Numbered from the stretch's first letter, positions 13,964-22,221 are shown. The stretch is 51,601 bases of DNA from Chloroflexota bacterium (GCA_005889495.1 VBHA01000072.1:1-51601); one strand, 5' to 3'. Made by a program: numbers and translations. Notes: generated from the letters alone by a model not told the origin.

Positions 13964-14925
13964 CGCGCGAGGTTGTCTGGGACCACGGCGTCGCGCTCCC
14001 CGGCCATCGCCTGTGGCTCGACCCGCTCACGGTCCGGAGCTTCGCCTTCATCTCCCATGCCCACACCGACCACGCCCGAAGGCACAAGGAGGCGCTGCTC
14101 ACGCCGCAGACGCTGGCGCTCATCCCCGAGACGCGCCGCCCGCGCGGCTGGCGGATGCTCGGCTTCGGCGAGACGATGCGGCGCGGCGACGGCTCGGTGA
14201 CGCTTCACCCTGCCGGTCACATGCTCGGCTCGGCCCAGCTGCACTTTCAGCAGGAAGGCTGGTCGGTGCTCTACACCGGCGACATCAAGCTCAGGCAACC
14301 CGGCCGGGTCGAGACCTTGGTGCCCACTGCCGACGTACTGATCGTCGAGACGACGTACGGCCGGCCGCACTTTCGCTTCGGCGACCCGGATGAGACGGTG
14401 GAGCAGATCGCGCGTTGGTGCAGGCGCGCCCTCGACAGCCGGGTCACGCCGGTGCTTTTATGCCATGCACTCGGTAAGACCGAAGAGGTGATGCTGCAGC
14501 TCGCCCGGTACGGGTTCGCGTTCGCCCTCGAGAAGCGGTGCGTACCGTGCGCGCGACAGTACGCCTCGGCCGGCCGGTCGCTCCCCGACTGGGTCGAGCT
14601 CGACGGCGAGCCTGTTCACGACCGGGTGGTCATCGCTCCGCCCGTCGGCAAGGACGACATCCGCCGCCTCGGCCGCTATCGAACCGCCCTCATCTCGGGC
14701 TGGGCGAAGGACCCTGAGTTCGCCCGGCTGTTCGGAGCCGACGCGACCTTCGACCTTTCCGACCACTGCGATTTCGACGAGCTGATGGAGGTGGTAGAGC
14801 GATCGGGCGCCGGCCAGGTCTACACGGTGCACGGCTTTACCGAAGACTTCGCACGCTCCCTGCGCCGGAAAGGCGTGCGGGCGTGGGCGCTGGAGGCTAA
14901 CGAACAGCTGGCGCTGGCTCTATAG
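13960..14925 (+). CDS. MBL-fold exonuclease, ligase-associated type
   Basis: A 321-residue metallo-beta-lactamase/beta-CASP-like nuclease. Seen: the metal motif SHAHTDHA, a second His in HPAGHMLGSAQ, the Asp in YTGDIKL, and terminal histidines in DHCDFDELM and VYTVHGF. This layout matches the DNA exonucleases usually encoded beside ATP-dependent DNA ligases, and a ligase gene lies 0.8 kb downstream. GTG at 13960 overlaps the stop of nnrE, so the larger upstream frame is not used. The Lhr-like helicase that often completes this repair set is not in the window. Confidence 0.85.
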   Translation: MTREVVWDHGVALPGHRLWLDPLTVRSFAFISHAHTDHARRHKEALLTPQTLALIPETRRPRGWRMLGFGETMRRGDGSVTLHPAGHMLGSAQLHFQQEGWSVLYTGDIKLRQPGRVETLVPTADVLIVETTYGRPHFRFGDPDETVEQIARWCRRALDSRVTPVLLCHALGKTEEVMLQLARYGFAFALEKRCVPCARQYASAGRSLPDWVELDGEPVHDRVVIAPPVGKDDIRRLGRYRTALISGWAKDPEFARLFGADATFDLSDHCDFDELMEVVERSGAGQVYTVHGFTEDFARSLRRKGVRAWALEANEQLALAL

Positions 14926-14945
14926 AGAGTTCGCTGGTGCAACCC

Positions 14946-15046
14946 GGATAGTCGCGACTATCCACGTTCGCGGAGGGTGAGAACCACGGTTAGTCGCGAC
15001 TATCCACGTTCGCGGGGGTGAGAACGACGGTTAGTCGCGACTATCC
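14946..15046. repeat. Three tandem copies of a palindromic repeat
   Basis: Copies at 14946-14963 (GGATAGTCGCGACTATCC, a perfect 18-bp palindrome), 14988-15005 and 15029-15046 (both starting GGTTAG). They are spaced 42 and 41 bases and separated by near-identical 23-24-base spacers containing ACGTTCGCG and GTGAGAAC. The array lies between the 3' ends of two convergent genes, so it is not a promoter. No transposase or cas gene is nearby. Confidence 0.9.
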
Positions 15047-15082
15047 GGAGGGTTGCTGGCGCGACGATCCGGCGGTTTCCGG

Positions 15083-15439
15083 CTAGCGGAGAGCCCAGCC
15101 GGAGCGAAGCACCGCGCGGCGCAGGTCGTGGTCGCCCGCCGCTGCGTCGCTGAGCTTCGTCAACAGGAGGTCGACCCACGCCGCCAGCTCGACGGGTGGC
15201 GCCAGCTCGAGGATCTCGTTCTTGACGCGCGCGCGGAAGCTGCGGCCGTCGACGTCGATCGCAAGCTCGGTGATCGGCCCTCGGTTGAGGTGCCCGCGCT
15301 TGGCGTGTGCGATGGGCAGGCGCTCGACGAGGTAATCCAACAGCTCATCGGGCGCGTCGCTTTCCACGAGCGGCGCGTGGCAGAAGACGCACGCGTCGTC
15401 GATGGGCAAAGCCGGGGCCGAACACACTGTGCAATTCAT
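15083..15439 (-). CDS. Small zinc-ribbon protein of unknown function
   Basis: A 118-residue protein with a zinc ribbon at its N-terminus: C-x2-C (residues 3-6) and C-x2-C (residues 17-20, CVFC). It continues into a helical domain (DELLDYLVERLP) and a strand-rich part with ELAIDVDGRSFRARV. I do not recognise the family. It lies between the triple palindromic repeat and another small Cys protein on the same strand. Confidence 0.6.
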   Translation of the reverse strand: MNCTVCSAPALPIDDACVFCHAPLVESDAPDELLDYLVERLPIAHAKRGHLNRGPITELAIDVDGRSFRARVKNEILELAPPVELAAWVDLLLTKLSDAAAGDHDLRRAVLRSGWALR

Positions 15440-15465
15440 TGGTATGGCGGGTACCAGGGCGGTTT

Positions 15466-15678
15466 CTAGTCGGTGTAGCGGGTAATTGTGCCGTCCTCGC
15501 GCCGTTTTTCAGCCTGGTATAAGGGGCAATCCTCGAAATTTCGTACGCAGATGGGCGGGCTGTCGCTCAAGGCGTATTTGCGCTTGGAGCGGTGGTCGAC
15601 GTGGCAGTCGAAGCGGTACACGCGCACCGGCCCCCGCGAGTCTTTGACCAGTTCCTCGAGGTAGGGGCACCTGCGCAT
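15466..15678 (-). CDS. Small four-cysteine protein of unknown function
   Basis: A 70-residue basic protein with four cysteines (4, 25, 44 and 51) and a His next to the second (DCHVDH). The pattern CPYL...C.H...C......CPLY suggests a structural metal site or Fe-S cluster. It starts with ATG eight bases after a TATCGT hexamer that belongs to the shared promoter element at 15686-15692. The oppositely oriented DNA ligase gene starts 23 bases away. Confidence 0.6.
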   Translation of the reverse strand: MRRCPYLEELVKDSRGPVRVYRFDCHVDHRSKRKYALSDSPPICVRNFEDCPLYQAEKRREDGTITRYTD

Positions 15679-15685
15679 CGCGACT

Positions 15686-15692
15686 TACGATA
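15686..15692. promoter_or_regulatory. Symmetric bidirectional -10 element (small Cys protein / DNA ligase)
   Basis: TACGATA gives TACGAT on the plus strand, 10 bases before the ligase GTG (15702), and TATCGT on the minus strand, eight bases before the ATG of the small Cys protein (15678). Only 23 bases separate the two start codons and neither has a Shine-Dalgarno sequence. Confidence 0.6.
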
Positions 15693-15701
15693 GGTCGTCC
15701 G

Positions 15702-17357
15702 GTGCTTGAATTCGCACGCGCAGGTTCGGCTGTCGCGGCCACTTCAGCCACGCTCGAGAAGACGCGCACCCTCGGCGCGTATTTCCGCACTCTCGACGAC
15801 GACGACCTGCGCCGCGCGGCGGTGTACATGAGCGGTCGAGCGTTCCCGCCGTCACAAAGGCGCACTCTCGGGCTCGGATGGTCGACCCTCAGCAAGGTCG
15901 TGTCCTCGGTCTCCCGCCGCGACGAGGACGAGCTGGGCCGGATTTTTCGCAAGCATTCGGACCTCGGCGACTGGGCCGGCGAGGCGCTGGACGGAAGCAC
16001 GCTGCCGGCGCCGGTGACCCTCGGCGAGATCGAGGCGACGCTCGAGGCGATCCGCACCGCGCGCGGCAACGCCAAGGCCGCTCCGCTGGAAGCAATGGTC
16101 CGGCGACTGGACGCTGAGTCGGCGCGATTCTTCATCAAGATCATCTCCGGCGAGATGCGGATCGGCCTCAGCGAGGGCCTGGTCGAGGCGGCCATCGCCG
16201 AGGCTTTCGGGGTCCCCATCACGCAGGTCAAGCGCGTACACCTGGTGACGGGCGACATCGGCGAAACCGCCGTGCGCTGCAAGCGCGGGGAGTTCGAGGC
16301 CGGCACGGTCACTCTTTTCCAGCCTGTGCGATTCATGCTGGCCAGCCCGGTCGAGACGCCCGGTGAGGCATTCACGCGCATGGGCGCCGGCACAGTGTGG
16401 ACGGAGGAGAAGTACGACGGCGTGCGCTGCCAGCTTCACCGCCAGGCTTCGCGCATCGAGCTTTTCTCGCGCGACCTGAAGGAGACGACCGGCGCCTTTC
16501 CCGAGCTCGTCGACGCCGCGCCGGCGATCGGTCACGACGTCCTGTTCGATGGCGAGGTCCTGGCTCACCGCGACGGGCGCGTGCTTCGTTTCTTCGAGCT
16601 GCAGCGCCGGCTGGGGCGCAAGAAGGTCGAGGAGGACCTCCGTCGCGACGTCCCGGTCGTGCTCGTGATCTTCGACCTGTTGTGGCTCGACGGCCGCACC
16701 CTGATCGACGAGCCGTTGACCACGCGGCGCAAGCTGCTCGAAGGCCTCGGCCTCGAGCACCCATTCCTGCTCGCGAGGCTCGAGGAGGCGACCGACCCCG
16801 AGCACCTCGACCGCATATTCAAGGAGACCCGCGAGCGTGGCAACGAGGGCTTGATGGTCAAGGACCCGCTCAGCCCCTACACGCCGGGGCGCCGCGGCCT
16901 CGCATGGCTGAAGCTGAAGCGACCCCTGGCGACGCTCGACGTCGTGGTCACCGCCGTCGAGTGGGGTCACGGCAAACGGCGTGGCGTCCTGTCCGACTAC
17001 ACCTTCGCCGTCCGTGACACCGGGTCGGGGAAGCTGGTCAACGTGGGCAAGGCGTACAGCGGTCTGACCGACGCCGAGATCGCGGAGTTCACCAGGCGAT
17101 TCCTCGAGATGACCACCGAGGATCAGGGTTACAGGCGGATGGTGCGGCCCGAGGTGGTGCTCGAGGTTGCGTTCGACTCCATCCAGCACTCCGCCCGCCA
17201 TCTCAGTGGATTCGCGCTTCGCTTTCCGCGCATCGTGCGCATCCGCGACGACAAGCCCGTCGACGAGATCGACACGCTCGAGCGGGTGGCGGAGCTGTAT
17301 GACCGCTACTTCGGCGAGAAATCCGAGGTTGCGCTCTCAGAGGTCGCTGAGACATGA
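15702..17357 (+). CDS. ATP-dependent DNA ligase (archaeal/LigB type)
   Basis: A 551-residue ligase that seals nicks using ATP. Seen: an N-terminal DNA-binding domain (about residues 1-200), the adenylation motif I EEKYDGVR with the nucleophile Lys237, motif III-like LFDGEVL and VIFDLLWL, motif IV EGLMVK, motif V AWLKLKR, and a C-terminal OB fold. The length and full N-terminal domain match archaeal-type ligases found in actinobacteria and Chloroflexota as second ligases for repair. The GTG start lies 10 bases after a TACGAT hexamer. The downstream MBL gene overlaps its stop (ATGA). Confidence 0.93.
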   Translation: MLEFARAGSAVAATSATLEKTRTLGAYFRTLDDDDLRRAAVYMSGRAFPPSQRRTLGLGWSTLSKVVSSVSRRDEDELGRIFRKHSDLGDWAGEALDGSTLPAPVTLGEIEATLEAIRTARGNAKAAPLEAMVRRLDAESARFFIKIISGEMRIGLSEGLVEAAIAEAFGVPITQVKRVHLVTGDIGETAVRCKRGEFEAGTVTLFQPVRFMLASPVETPGEAFTRMGAGTVWTEEKYDGVRCQLHRQASRIELFSRDLKETTGAFPELVDAAPAIGHDVLFDGEVLAHRDGRVLRFFELQRRLGRKKVEEDLRRDVPVVLVIFDLLWLDGRTLIDEPLTTRRKLLEGLGLEHPFLLARLEEATDPEHLDRIFKETRERGNEGLMVKDPLSPYTPGRRGLAWLKLKRPLATLDVVVTAVEWGHGKRRGVLSDYTFAVRDTGSGKLVNVGKAYSGLTDAEIAEFTRRFLEMTTEDQGYRRMVRPEVVLEVAFDSIQHSARHLSGFALRFPRIVRIRDDKPVDEIDTLERVAELYDRYFGEKSEVALSEVAET

Positions 17358-18091
17358 GATTGACCTTCATGGGGACCGCCGGCGCCCGGTTCATGGTCGC
17401 GAAGCAGGTCGCCGCGTCTGGCGGTCTCTTTCTCGAAGACGGCCAGACCAGGATCAGCCTCGATCCAGGACCCGGCGCCGTGGTCGCGTACGCGCAGCGC
17501 AAGGTCGACCTCACGACGCTGGACGCGATCGTGGTCAGCCACCGCCACCTCGACCACGCCGGCGACGTGAACGTCATGGTCGAGGCCATGACCGACGGCG
17601 GGTTCGCACACCGCGGAGTCCTGTTCTGTCCGTCGGACGCCCTGGACGAAGACCCCGTCGTGCTCAGGTACCTGCGCCGCTTTCCACGCGAGATCGTGCG
17701 CCTCGCCCCGGAGACGACGTACTCGATCAACGGTCTGAGCTTCACGACCAGCGGCCGCCACGTCCACCAGGTCGAGACTTACGGTTTTCGCTTCGGCGAC
17801 CGCCTGGGCTGGATCACCGACTCCGCCTACTACGACGGCATCGCCCAGCAGCACCAAGCCGACGTGATGCTGATCCACACCATCCTCCTGCACTGCCGGC
17901 CGGAGCTTCCCCACCTCTGCATCGACGACGCCGAGCGAATCATCCGCGACGCCAAGCCCAGGCTCGCCATCCTCACCCACTACGGGATGACGGTCTGGAG
18001 AGCCAACCCGAAGGAGATCGCCGCCGACCTCACCCAGCGCATCGGGACCGAGGTGCAGGCGGCGTTCGACGGGATGTCGATCGAAGTTTGA
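17354..18091 (+). CDS. MBL-fold metal-dependent hydrolase
   Basis: A 245-residue metallo-beta-lactamase-fold protein. Seen: the metal motif SHRHLDHAGD (residues 62-71), an early phosphate-like loop GTAGARFM, and later histidines in GRHVHQ and LTHYGM. It resembles RNase Z-like and PhnP-like hydrolases, but the substrate is not evident. It overlaps the ligase gene by four bases and the next gene by one (TGATG), so it belongs to a ligase-MBL-GT87 operon. Confidence 0.85.
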   Translation: MRLTFMGTAGARFMVAKQVAASGGLFLEDGQTRISLDPGPGAVVAYAQRKVDLTTLDAIVVSHRHLDHAGDVNVMVEAMTDGGFAHRGVLFCPSDALDEDPVVLRYLRRFPREIVRLAPETTYSINGLSFTTSGRHVHQVETYGFRFGDRLGWITDSAYYDGIAQQHQADVMLIHTILLHCRPELPHLCIDDAERIIRDAKPRLAILTHYGMTVWRANPKEIAADLTQRIGTEVQAAFDGMSIEV

Positions 18092-19200
18092 TGCGCGATC
18101 GCTGGCGCTGGCGCGGCTCGGTCGCGCTGCTTGCCGTGGCCCTCGCCTTCTTCATCTACCCGCTGCTGCCCAACGACGACGTCATCAACTCCGACTGGCC
18201 TGCGTTCGCCACCGGCGCCCGGCTGATCGTGTCCGACCCCGGACACCTCTACGACCTGAGCGTGCAGCAGGGGGTCGAACGCGACGTGACGGGCGGCCGC
18301 ACCCTCGTGACGCCTGGAATCCAGGGCATCCTGCCTTTTCTCGCCCCCGCCTGGGTGGCGTTCATTGCCATCCCCTTCGACCTGCTCGGAACTGAGGTCG
18401 GCGGGCATGCCTGGGTCCTGTTCGGGCTCGTATGCCTGGGCGCGGGACTGTACCTCGCCACCCGGCCGAGGCCGCCGTCCGCGACCCTGCCCGCATTCGC
18501 CTCGGTGCCGACGGCGCTGATGATGCTCAACGCGCAGCTCGATGGGATCGTGGCACTCGGCATCGGCGCCGCGCTCGCTCTGTGGTCGCGACCCTTCCTT
18601 GCCGGGCTCGCGCTTGGGCTCACGCTGGTGAAACCTCAGCTCGTGCTTCCGCTCGCGGCCGCGTTGCTGCTCGCCCGGCGATGGAGGGTCATGGGAGGTT
18701 GGGCGGCGGCGGGAATCGTCCAGCTCGGCGTGACGATGGTCGCGAACCCGCACTGGGTGCTCGAGTGGCTCGCGCAGATCCGAACCACCGTGGCGCCGAT
18801 CAGTCGAGAGGTCGACCTGGCGCATTTCGGGACCTATCTGCCTGGGCCGGCGCAGCCCTACGCGGTGATCGGCCTGTCCTTGTTCGCGCTGTGTGACTGC
18901 GTGCTGCTCGCCCTGCGGCGGCGCCATGACTTCAAGGCGGCGGCGGCGATCCTTGTGATCGGCGGTGTCCTGGTCTCACCGCACGCGCTGCCCGCCGACC
19001 TGGTGTTGGTGGCGGTCGGTCTGGCGATCTGGGGCGAGGCGACCTGGCGCGAGTGGCTGGCCCTGAGCGTCGCGGCGCTCATCGCCGCCCTCACGCCCGC
19101 CCCGATCCCGGCTGCCGTGGGTGTGTTGCTGATCTTCTGGCTGACCGTGCGGATCAGCTATTCGAAGCAGCCAGCACCGGCACTCGTGTCGCCGCGATGA
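18091..19200 (+). CDS. GT87 (DUF2029) polytopic membrane glycosyltransferase-like protein
   Basis: A 369-residue membrane protein with about nine to ten hydrophobic segments and the GT87 N-terminal pattern: a loop with [12 protein letters not shown] and HLYD, then [17 protein letters not shown], and a later [11 protein letters not shown]87 enzymes include polyprenyl-phosphate-mannose-dependent mannosyltransferases; the donor and acceptor here are unknown. It starts immediately after the MBL gene. Its last 47 bases overlap the 3' end of the converging clpP locus. A second GT87 protein lies at 27466-28671. Confidence 0.75.
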   Translation: MRDRWRWRGSVALLAVALAFFIYPLLPNDDVINSDWPAFATGARLIVSDPGHLYDLSVQQGVERDVTGGRTLVTPGIQGILPFLAPAWVAFIAIPFDLLGTEVGGHAWVLFGLVCLGAGLYLATRPRPPSATLPAFASVPTALMMLNAQLDGIVALGIGAALALWSRPFLAGLALGLTLVKPQLVLPLAAALLLARRWRVMGGWAAAGIVQLGVTMVANPHWVLEWLAQIRTTVAPISREVDLAHFGTYLPGPAQPYAVIGLSLFALCDCVLLALRRRHDFKAAAAILVIGGVLVSPHALPADLVLVAVGLAIWGEATWREWLALSVAALIAALTPAPIPAAVGVLLIFWLTVRISYSKQPAPALVSPR

Positions 19201-19962
19201 TGCCGTCGATCAGGCCATATTCGACGGCCTCTTGAGGCGTCATAAAGTAGTCGCGGTCGGTGTCGCGCTCGACGCGCTCCAGCGGCTGGCCGGTGTGCTT
19301 GGCGATCAGCTGATTGAGCACGGACCGAATGCGGATGATCTCCCTGGCGTGTATGTCGAGGTCGGTCGCCTGGCCCTGAAGTCCCTTGCCCCCGATGAGC
19401 GGCTGGTGCAGATGGATGGTCGCGCTGGGGAGCGAGAACCGCTTGCCCTCCGCGCCGGCCATGAGCACCACCGTGCCGAAGCTGGCGGCGCGGCCGATGC
19501 ACACTGTCGAGATCGGCGCACGGACGTATTGCATCGTGTCGTAGATGGCGAGCCCGGCGGTCACCGCGCCGCCCGGAGAGTTGACGTAGATCTGAATCTC
19601 TTTGTCGGGGTCGTCGGCGGCAAGGTACATGAGCTGCGCCACGACCAGGTTGGCCACGACGTCATTGATCGGCCGGCCGATGTGCACACTGTCGAGATCG
19701 GCGCACGGACGTATTGCATCGTGTCGTAGATGGCGAGCCCGGCGGTCACCGCGCCGCCCGGAGAGTTGACGTAGATCTGAATCTCTTTGTCGGGGTCGTC
19801 GGCGGCAAGGTACATGAGCTGCGCCACGACCAGGTTGGCCACGACGTCATTGATCGGCCGGCCGATGAGGATGATGCGATCCCTCAGCAACCGGGAGTAG
19901 ATGTCGAATGTTCGCTCCCGGTTACCACCTTCGTTCTCGACGACCGTGGGCACATAGGCCAA
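19154..19962 (-). pseudogene. clpP: ATP-dependent Clp protease proteolytic subunit, broken by a tandem duplication
   Basis: Read from TTG 19962 (TAAGCT hexamer 10 bases ahead), the frame gives a normal ClpP N-terminus ([19 protein letters not shown]) and continues through [18 protein letters not shown]. An exact 185-bp tandem duplication (19498-19682 and 19683-19867) then shifts the frame, because 185 is not a multiple of three. The rest, with the catalytic Ser (GRAAS), His (HLHQP) and Asp (DRDYF), is in another frame that could restart at GTG 19687, without the N-terminal 45-60 residues. Removal of one copy restores a standard gene of about 200 codons. Either a real mutation or an assembly error. 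Confidence 0.85.
19498..19867. repeat. Perfect 185-bp tandem duplication inside clpP
   Basis: Two identical 185-base units, 19498-19682 and 19683-19867, with no mismatch that I can see. The outer borders share CGGCCGATG, as expected for slippage or microhomology-mediated joining, with an extra TG at the inner junction. Confidence 0.93.
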
Positions 19963-19984
19963 GGTGGTTGGCAGCTTACGAGAA

Positions 19985-20431
19985 ATGCTGCTCACGCCAT
20001 CTGATTTCTTCGGCGCCCTGCGGAAAGGGCTCAAAGTGGAGCTGCCCGCGGACAGGCGGAGCTTCCGGACCACCCGCGGCCGGGGCCGTCTCATGAAGGT
20101 CTATTTCAGCGAGCCCGCCTTCCACTACGAGGCATGGCATCACACCGGTGCGGGTAGGCTGGAGGTCGGGTTGCACTTCGAGGCGACGGCGGCGGCGAAC
20201 CAGGCGGCCTTCGATTTCTTCCGCGCGCGGATGGTCGAAGTCAAGGCCGGCCTGCCACGGGCGGAGCTCGAGCCCTGGGACCGGGGATGGTCCAGGCTGT
20301 ACGAGACGCTGCCGGCCCTGCGACTCGACGATCAGGTGCTGTCCCGGGCCGTCGAGTGCATGGCCGAGTACGTGGTTACGCTGCAGCCGATGCTGGATGA
20401 GTTTTTGAGGAGCCGCGATGAGAACAGTTGA
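19985..20431 (+). CDS. Conserved hypothetical protein
   Basis: A 148-residue soluble protein from the ATG at 19985. Seen: a basic N-terminal part ([23 protein letters not shown]), a beta-rich centre with [22 protein letters not shown], and an amphipathic helical C-terminal half. I do not recognise the family. It is divergent from clpP with 22 bases between the starts, and CAGCTT lies seven bases before its ATG as a weak -10. The downstream methyltransferase overlaps its end by 14 bases, so the two are probably one operon. Confidence 0.6.
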   Translation: MLLTPSDFFGALRKGLKVELPADRRSFRTTRGRGRLMKVYFSEPAFHYEAWHHTGAGRLEVGLHFEATAAANQAAFDFFRARMVEVKAGLPRAELEPWDRGWSRLYETLPALRLDDQVLSRAVECMAEYVVTLQPMLDEFLRSRDENS

Positions 20432-21062
20432 GGTCACAGACGACGTTCAGGCCTACATGGAGCGCCTTCTACCGAAGCGAGACGCGGTGCTGGCGCGGAT
20501 GGAAGCCGAGGCCCACCAGGAGAACATCCCGATCGTCGACGCGCACGAGGGAGCGCTGCTCCACCTCCTCGTGAAGACCGCCGGGGCGAAGCGGATCCTC
20601 GAGCTCGGGACCGCGACCGGGTACAGCGGGATCTGGCTCCTGCGCGGGACTCAAGGCGGATCGCTGACCTCCTTCGAGGTCGACCACAAGCGCGTCGAGC
20701 GCGCTCGCGCCAACTTCGCGGACGCCGGCCTGGGCAAGCAGGCCCTGGTGCTCGAGCAGGACGCGATCAGCGGGCTGCAGAAGCTCGACGAGCGCTTCGA
20801 CGCGTGCTTCATCGACCTGCTGAACGTGTTTCCTTCGGAGGACGTGACACGTCGGGCCGTCGAGCTGTGCCTCGAACGGCTCGAGGGCGGCGCGCTGCTG
20901 ATGGCGGACAACGCGCTGCGACAGGGAGAGGTCGTCAAGCCCAGCAACCAGCAGGCGAAGAACGTCGCCGCCTACAACGAGTTCGTCGCCAGGCATCCAC
21001 GGCTGGAAAGCGTGGTGATCCCCATCCGCGACGGCCTCTCGGTGGCCCGGGTCAAAGACTGA
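20418..21062 (+). CDS. SAM-dependent O-methyltransferase (catechol OMT-like)
   Basis: A 214-residue class I methyltransferase. Seen: the SAM loop LELGTATGYSGIWL (about residues 61-74), the acidic residue ending strand 2 (FEVD), FIDLLN after strand 4 and a MADNAL segment. That last segment carries the metal-binding Asp-Asn of the divalent-cation-dependent O-methyltransferase family (COMT/CCoAOMT type). The natural substrate is not evident. It overlaps the upstream hypothetical gene by 14 bases. Confidence 0.88.
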   Translation: MRTVEVTDDVQAYMERLLPKRDAVLARMEAEAHQENIPIVDAHEGALLHLLVKTAGAKRILELGTATGYSGIWLLRGTQGGSLTSFEVDHKRVERARANFADAGLGKQALVLEQDAISGLQKLDERFDACFIDLLNVFPSEDVTRRAVELCLERLEGGALLMADNALRQGEVVKPSNQQAKNVAAYNEFVARHPRLESVVIPIRDGLSVARVKD

Positions 21063-21077
21063 GCGGTTCCTCCCCAT

Positions 21078-21097
21078 CCTCCCCATTCATGGGGAGG
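21078..21097 (+). terminator. Hairpin after the O-methyltransferase gene
   Basis: CCTCCCCAT and ATGGGGAGG are perfect complements around TC, a strong hairpin 15 bases after the stop. It merges into the repeat that follows, so it may be part of the repeat element rather than a dedicated terminator. Confidence 0.45.
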
Positions 21098-21171
21098 TGT
21101 CGGCGCAGCCGACGGAGGGGCAGGGCCGGAGGGGCTGGGAGGTGTCGGCGCAGCCGACGGAGGGGCAGGGC
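21092..21171. repeat. Two direct copies of a REP-like hairpin repeat
   Basis: A 35-base unit (21092-21126 and 21137-21171, period 45) contains the hairpin GTCGGC-GCA-GCCGAC followed by GGAGGGGCAGGGC. With the preceding CCTCCCC-ATTCA-TGGGGAGG stem it resembles extragenic palindromes that are abundant in many high-GC genomes. It lies between convergent 3' ends. Confidence 0.8.
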
Positions 21172-21181
21172 TGTCCGGGGG

Positions 21182-21610
21182 CTACGCGACCGGCTTCGCC
21201 TGGTCCCCTTCGATCCAGTAGGTGCCGTCCGCCGCGTGCTCTTTCTTCCAGATCGGGACCGACTCCTTGAGCCGGTCGATGCCCCACCTGCACGCTTCGA
21301 AAGCCTCCGCGCGATGCGGGCACGAGACTGAGACGACGACCGAGACCTCGCCGATCTCGAGGTGGCCCGTGCGGTGCGCCATCGCCACGCGTGCTTCGGG
21401 CCAGCGGTCCTTGATCTCCTGGCCGATCTTGCGCATCTGCGGCACCGCCATCTCCGCGTAGGCCTCGTAGTCCAGGTGCGTGACGGTCTGCCCGCGCGAG
21501 CTGTCGCGGACGATTCCGCTGAAGGTGCAGATCGCGCCGGCTCCGGGATACGTGACGGCCGCCTCGAGCTCACGAGGATCGATCGGTTCTTTCTGTACGT
21601 CGTACCTCAC
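21182..21610 (-). CDS. moaE: Molybdopterin synthase catalytic subunit MoaE
   Basis: A 142-residue protein that converts precursor Z to molybdopterin with sulfur carried by MoaD. Seen: FSGIVRD near the N-terminus, YEAYAEMA, HRTGHLEIGE, and the active-site WKKE followed by GTYWIEG, which carries the conserved lysines. Length is normal. Its GTG start overlaps the MoaD stop (GTGA), giving tight coupling with moaD. Other molybdopterin genes are not in the window. Confidence 0.93.
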   Translation of the reverse strand: MRYDVQKEPIDPRELEAAVTYPGAGAICTFSGIVRDSSRGQTVTHLDYEAYAEMAVPQMRKIGQEIKDRWPEARVAMAHRTGHLEIGEVSVVVSVSCPHRAEAFEACRWGIDRLKESVPIWKKEHAADGTYWIEGDQAKPVA

Positions 21611-21867
21611 CCGCGGCCTCCGCTGACCGGCGGAATGAACGCGACCTCGTCACCGCCGGCCACGGTGGCGTTCCAGTCGGCGAACTCCTGGTTAAGCGCG
21701 GCGCGGACAGATTCTCGGGCGGGCAGGGTCGTGTGCTTCGCGCGCAGCGCGTCATAGACGTCGGCCAGCGACGACCCCGGCGGGACCTGCAGCGCCTCGA
21801 TTTCCGCCCCCGCGAGCTCGCGCAGGCGGGCGAAGAAGCGGACGCGGACCGCGATTGCTACCGCCAT
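21607..21867 (-). CDS. moaD: Molybdopterin synthase sulfur carrier MoaD with a two-residue tail
   Basis: An 86-residue ubiquitin-like sulfur carrier. Seen: VRFFARLREL at the start and the conserved C-terminal FIPPVSGG. Normally the Gly-Gly is the last pair of residues, because MoeB adenylates the terminal Gly and sulfur is added there. Here the frame continues with Arg-Gly before the stop, so the protein ends GGRG. Activation would need trimming of the tail or use of another activation route. A TAAGAT hexamer six bases before the ATG overlaps the TAA stop of the upstream gene. Confidence 0.9.
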   Translation of the reverse strand: MAVAIAVRVRFFARLRELAGAEIEALQVPPGSSLADVYDALRAKHTTLPARESVRAALNQEFADWNATVAGGDEVAFIPPVSGGRG

Positions 21868-21876
21868 GCGCGCATC

Positions 21877-22221
21877 TTACGAAGCCACGAAGACATGGAC
21901 TTCCTTGCCCGAGTCGAGAGCCCGCTCGACGGTCGTCCGCGTCCCTTTCGAGGTTCCGTCCCAGAATGCAACCAGGACGTCGCACGCGTCGACGAGCTTT
22001 TGGTTCCTCGCCGCCGACTTGCCCGGGTCGGCCATCTCGTCGAATGACGCCGGCATGACCTGGACCGGGATGCCTCGCTCCCGCGCGGCCTTGGTGGCCG
22101 CCGCATCCACCCCGCTCGCGCTCCCGGTGATGATGGACGCGCGCGGCGGCAGCGACTTCACGTAGTCGGTGACGCGCGACGGATCGGAGAAGTGCCGGCT
22201 CCCGACGATCGCCACCTTCAA
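21877..22221 (-). CDS. SLOG-family (YspA/cpYpsA-like) Rossmann protein
   Basis: About 114 residues from TTG 22221, with GTG 22215 as an alternative. Seen: KVAIVGSRHF at the start, ITGSASGVDAAATKAA, ARNQKLVDACD and VAFWDGTSKGTRTTV, the pattern of SLOG/DUF2493 proteins that bind nucleotide-like ligands. The molecular function is not known; related domains are found in nucleotide-based signalling and defence systems. The gene directly follows pckA on the same strand (nine-base gap). Confidence 0.75.
   Translation of the reverse strand: MKVAIVGSRHFSDPSRVTDYVKSLPPRASIITGSASGVDAAATKAARERGIPVQVMPASFDEMADPGKSAARNQKLVDACDVLVAFWDGTSKGTRTTVERALDSGKEVHVFVAS

Noticed and set aside
14946-15046. Possible CRISPR array
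   Set aside because: Only three units, spacers nearly identical to each other, and no cas genes; spacers must be unrelated in CRISPR.
17167-18090. Long N-terminal extension of the GT87 protein
   Set aside because: It overlaps the ligase end and the MBL gene in another frame and is Arg-rich shadow sequence; the ATG at 18091 begins the membrane protein.
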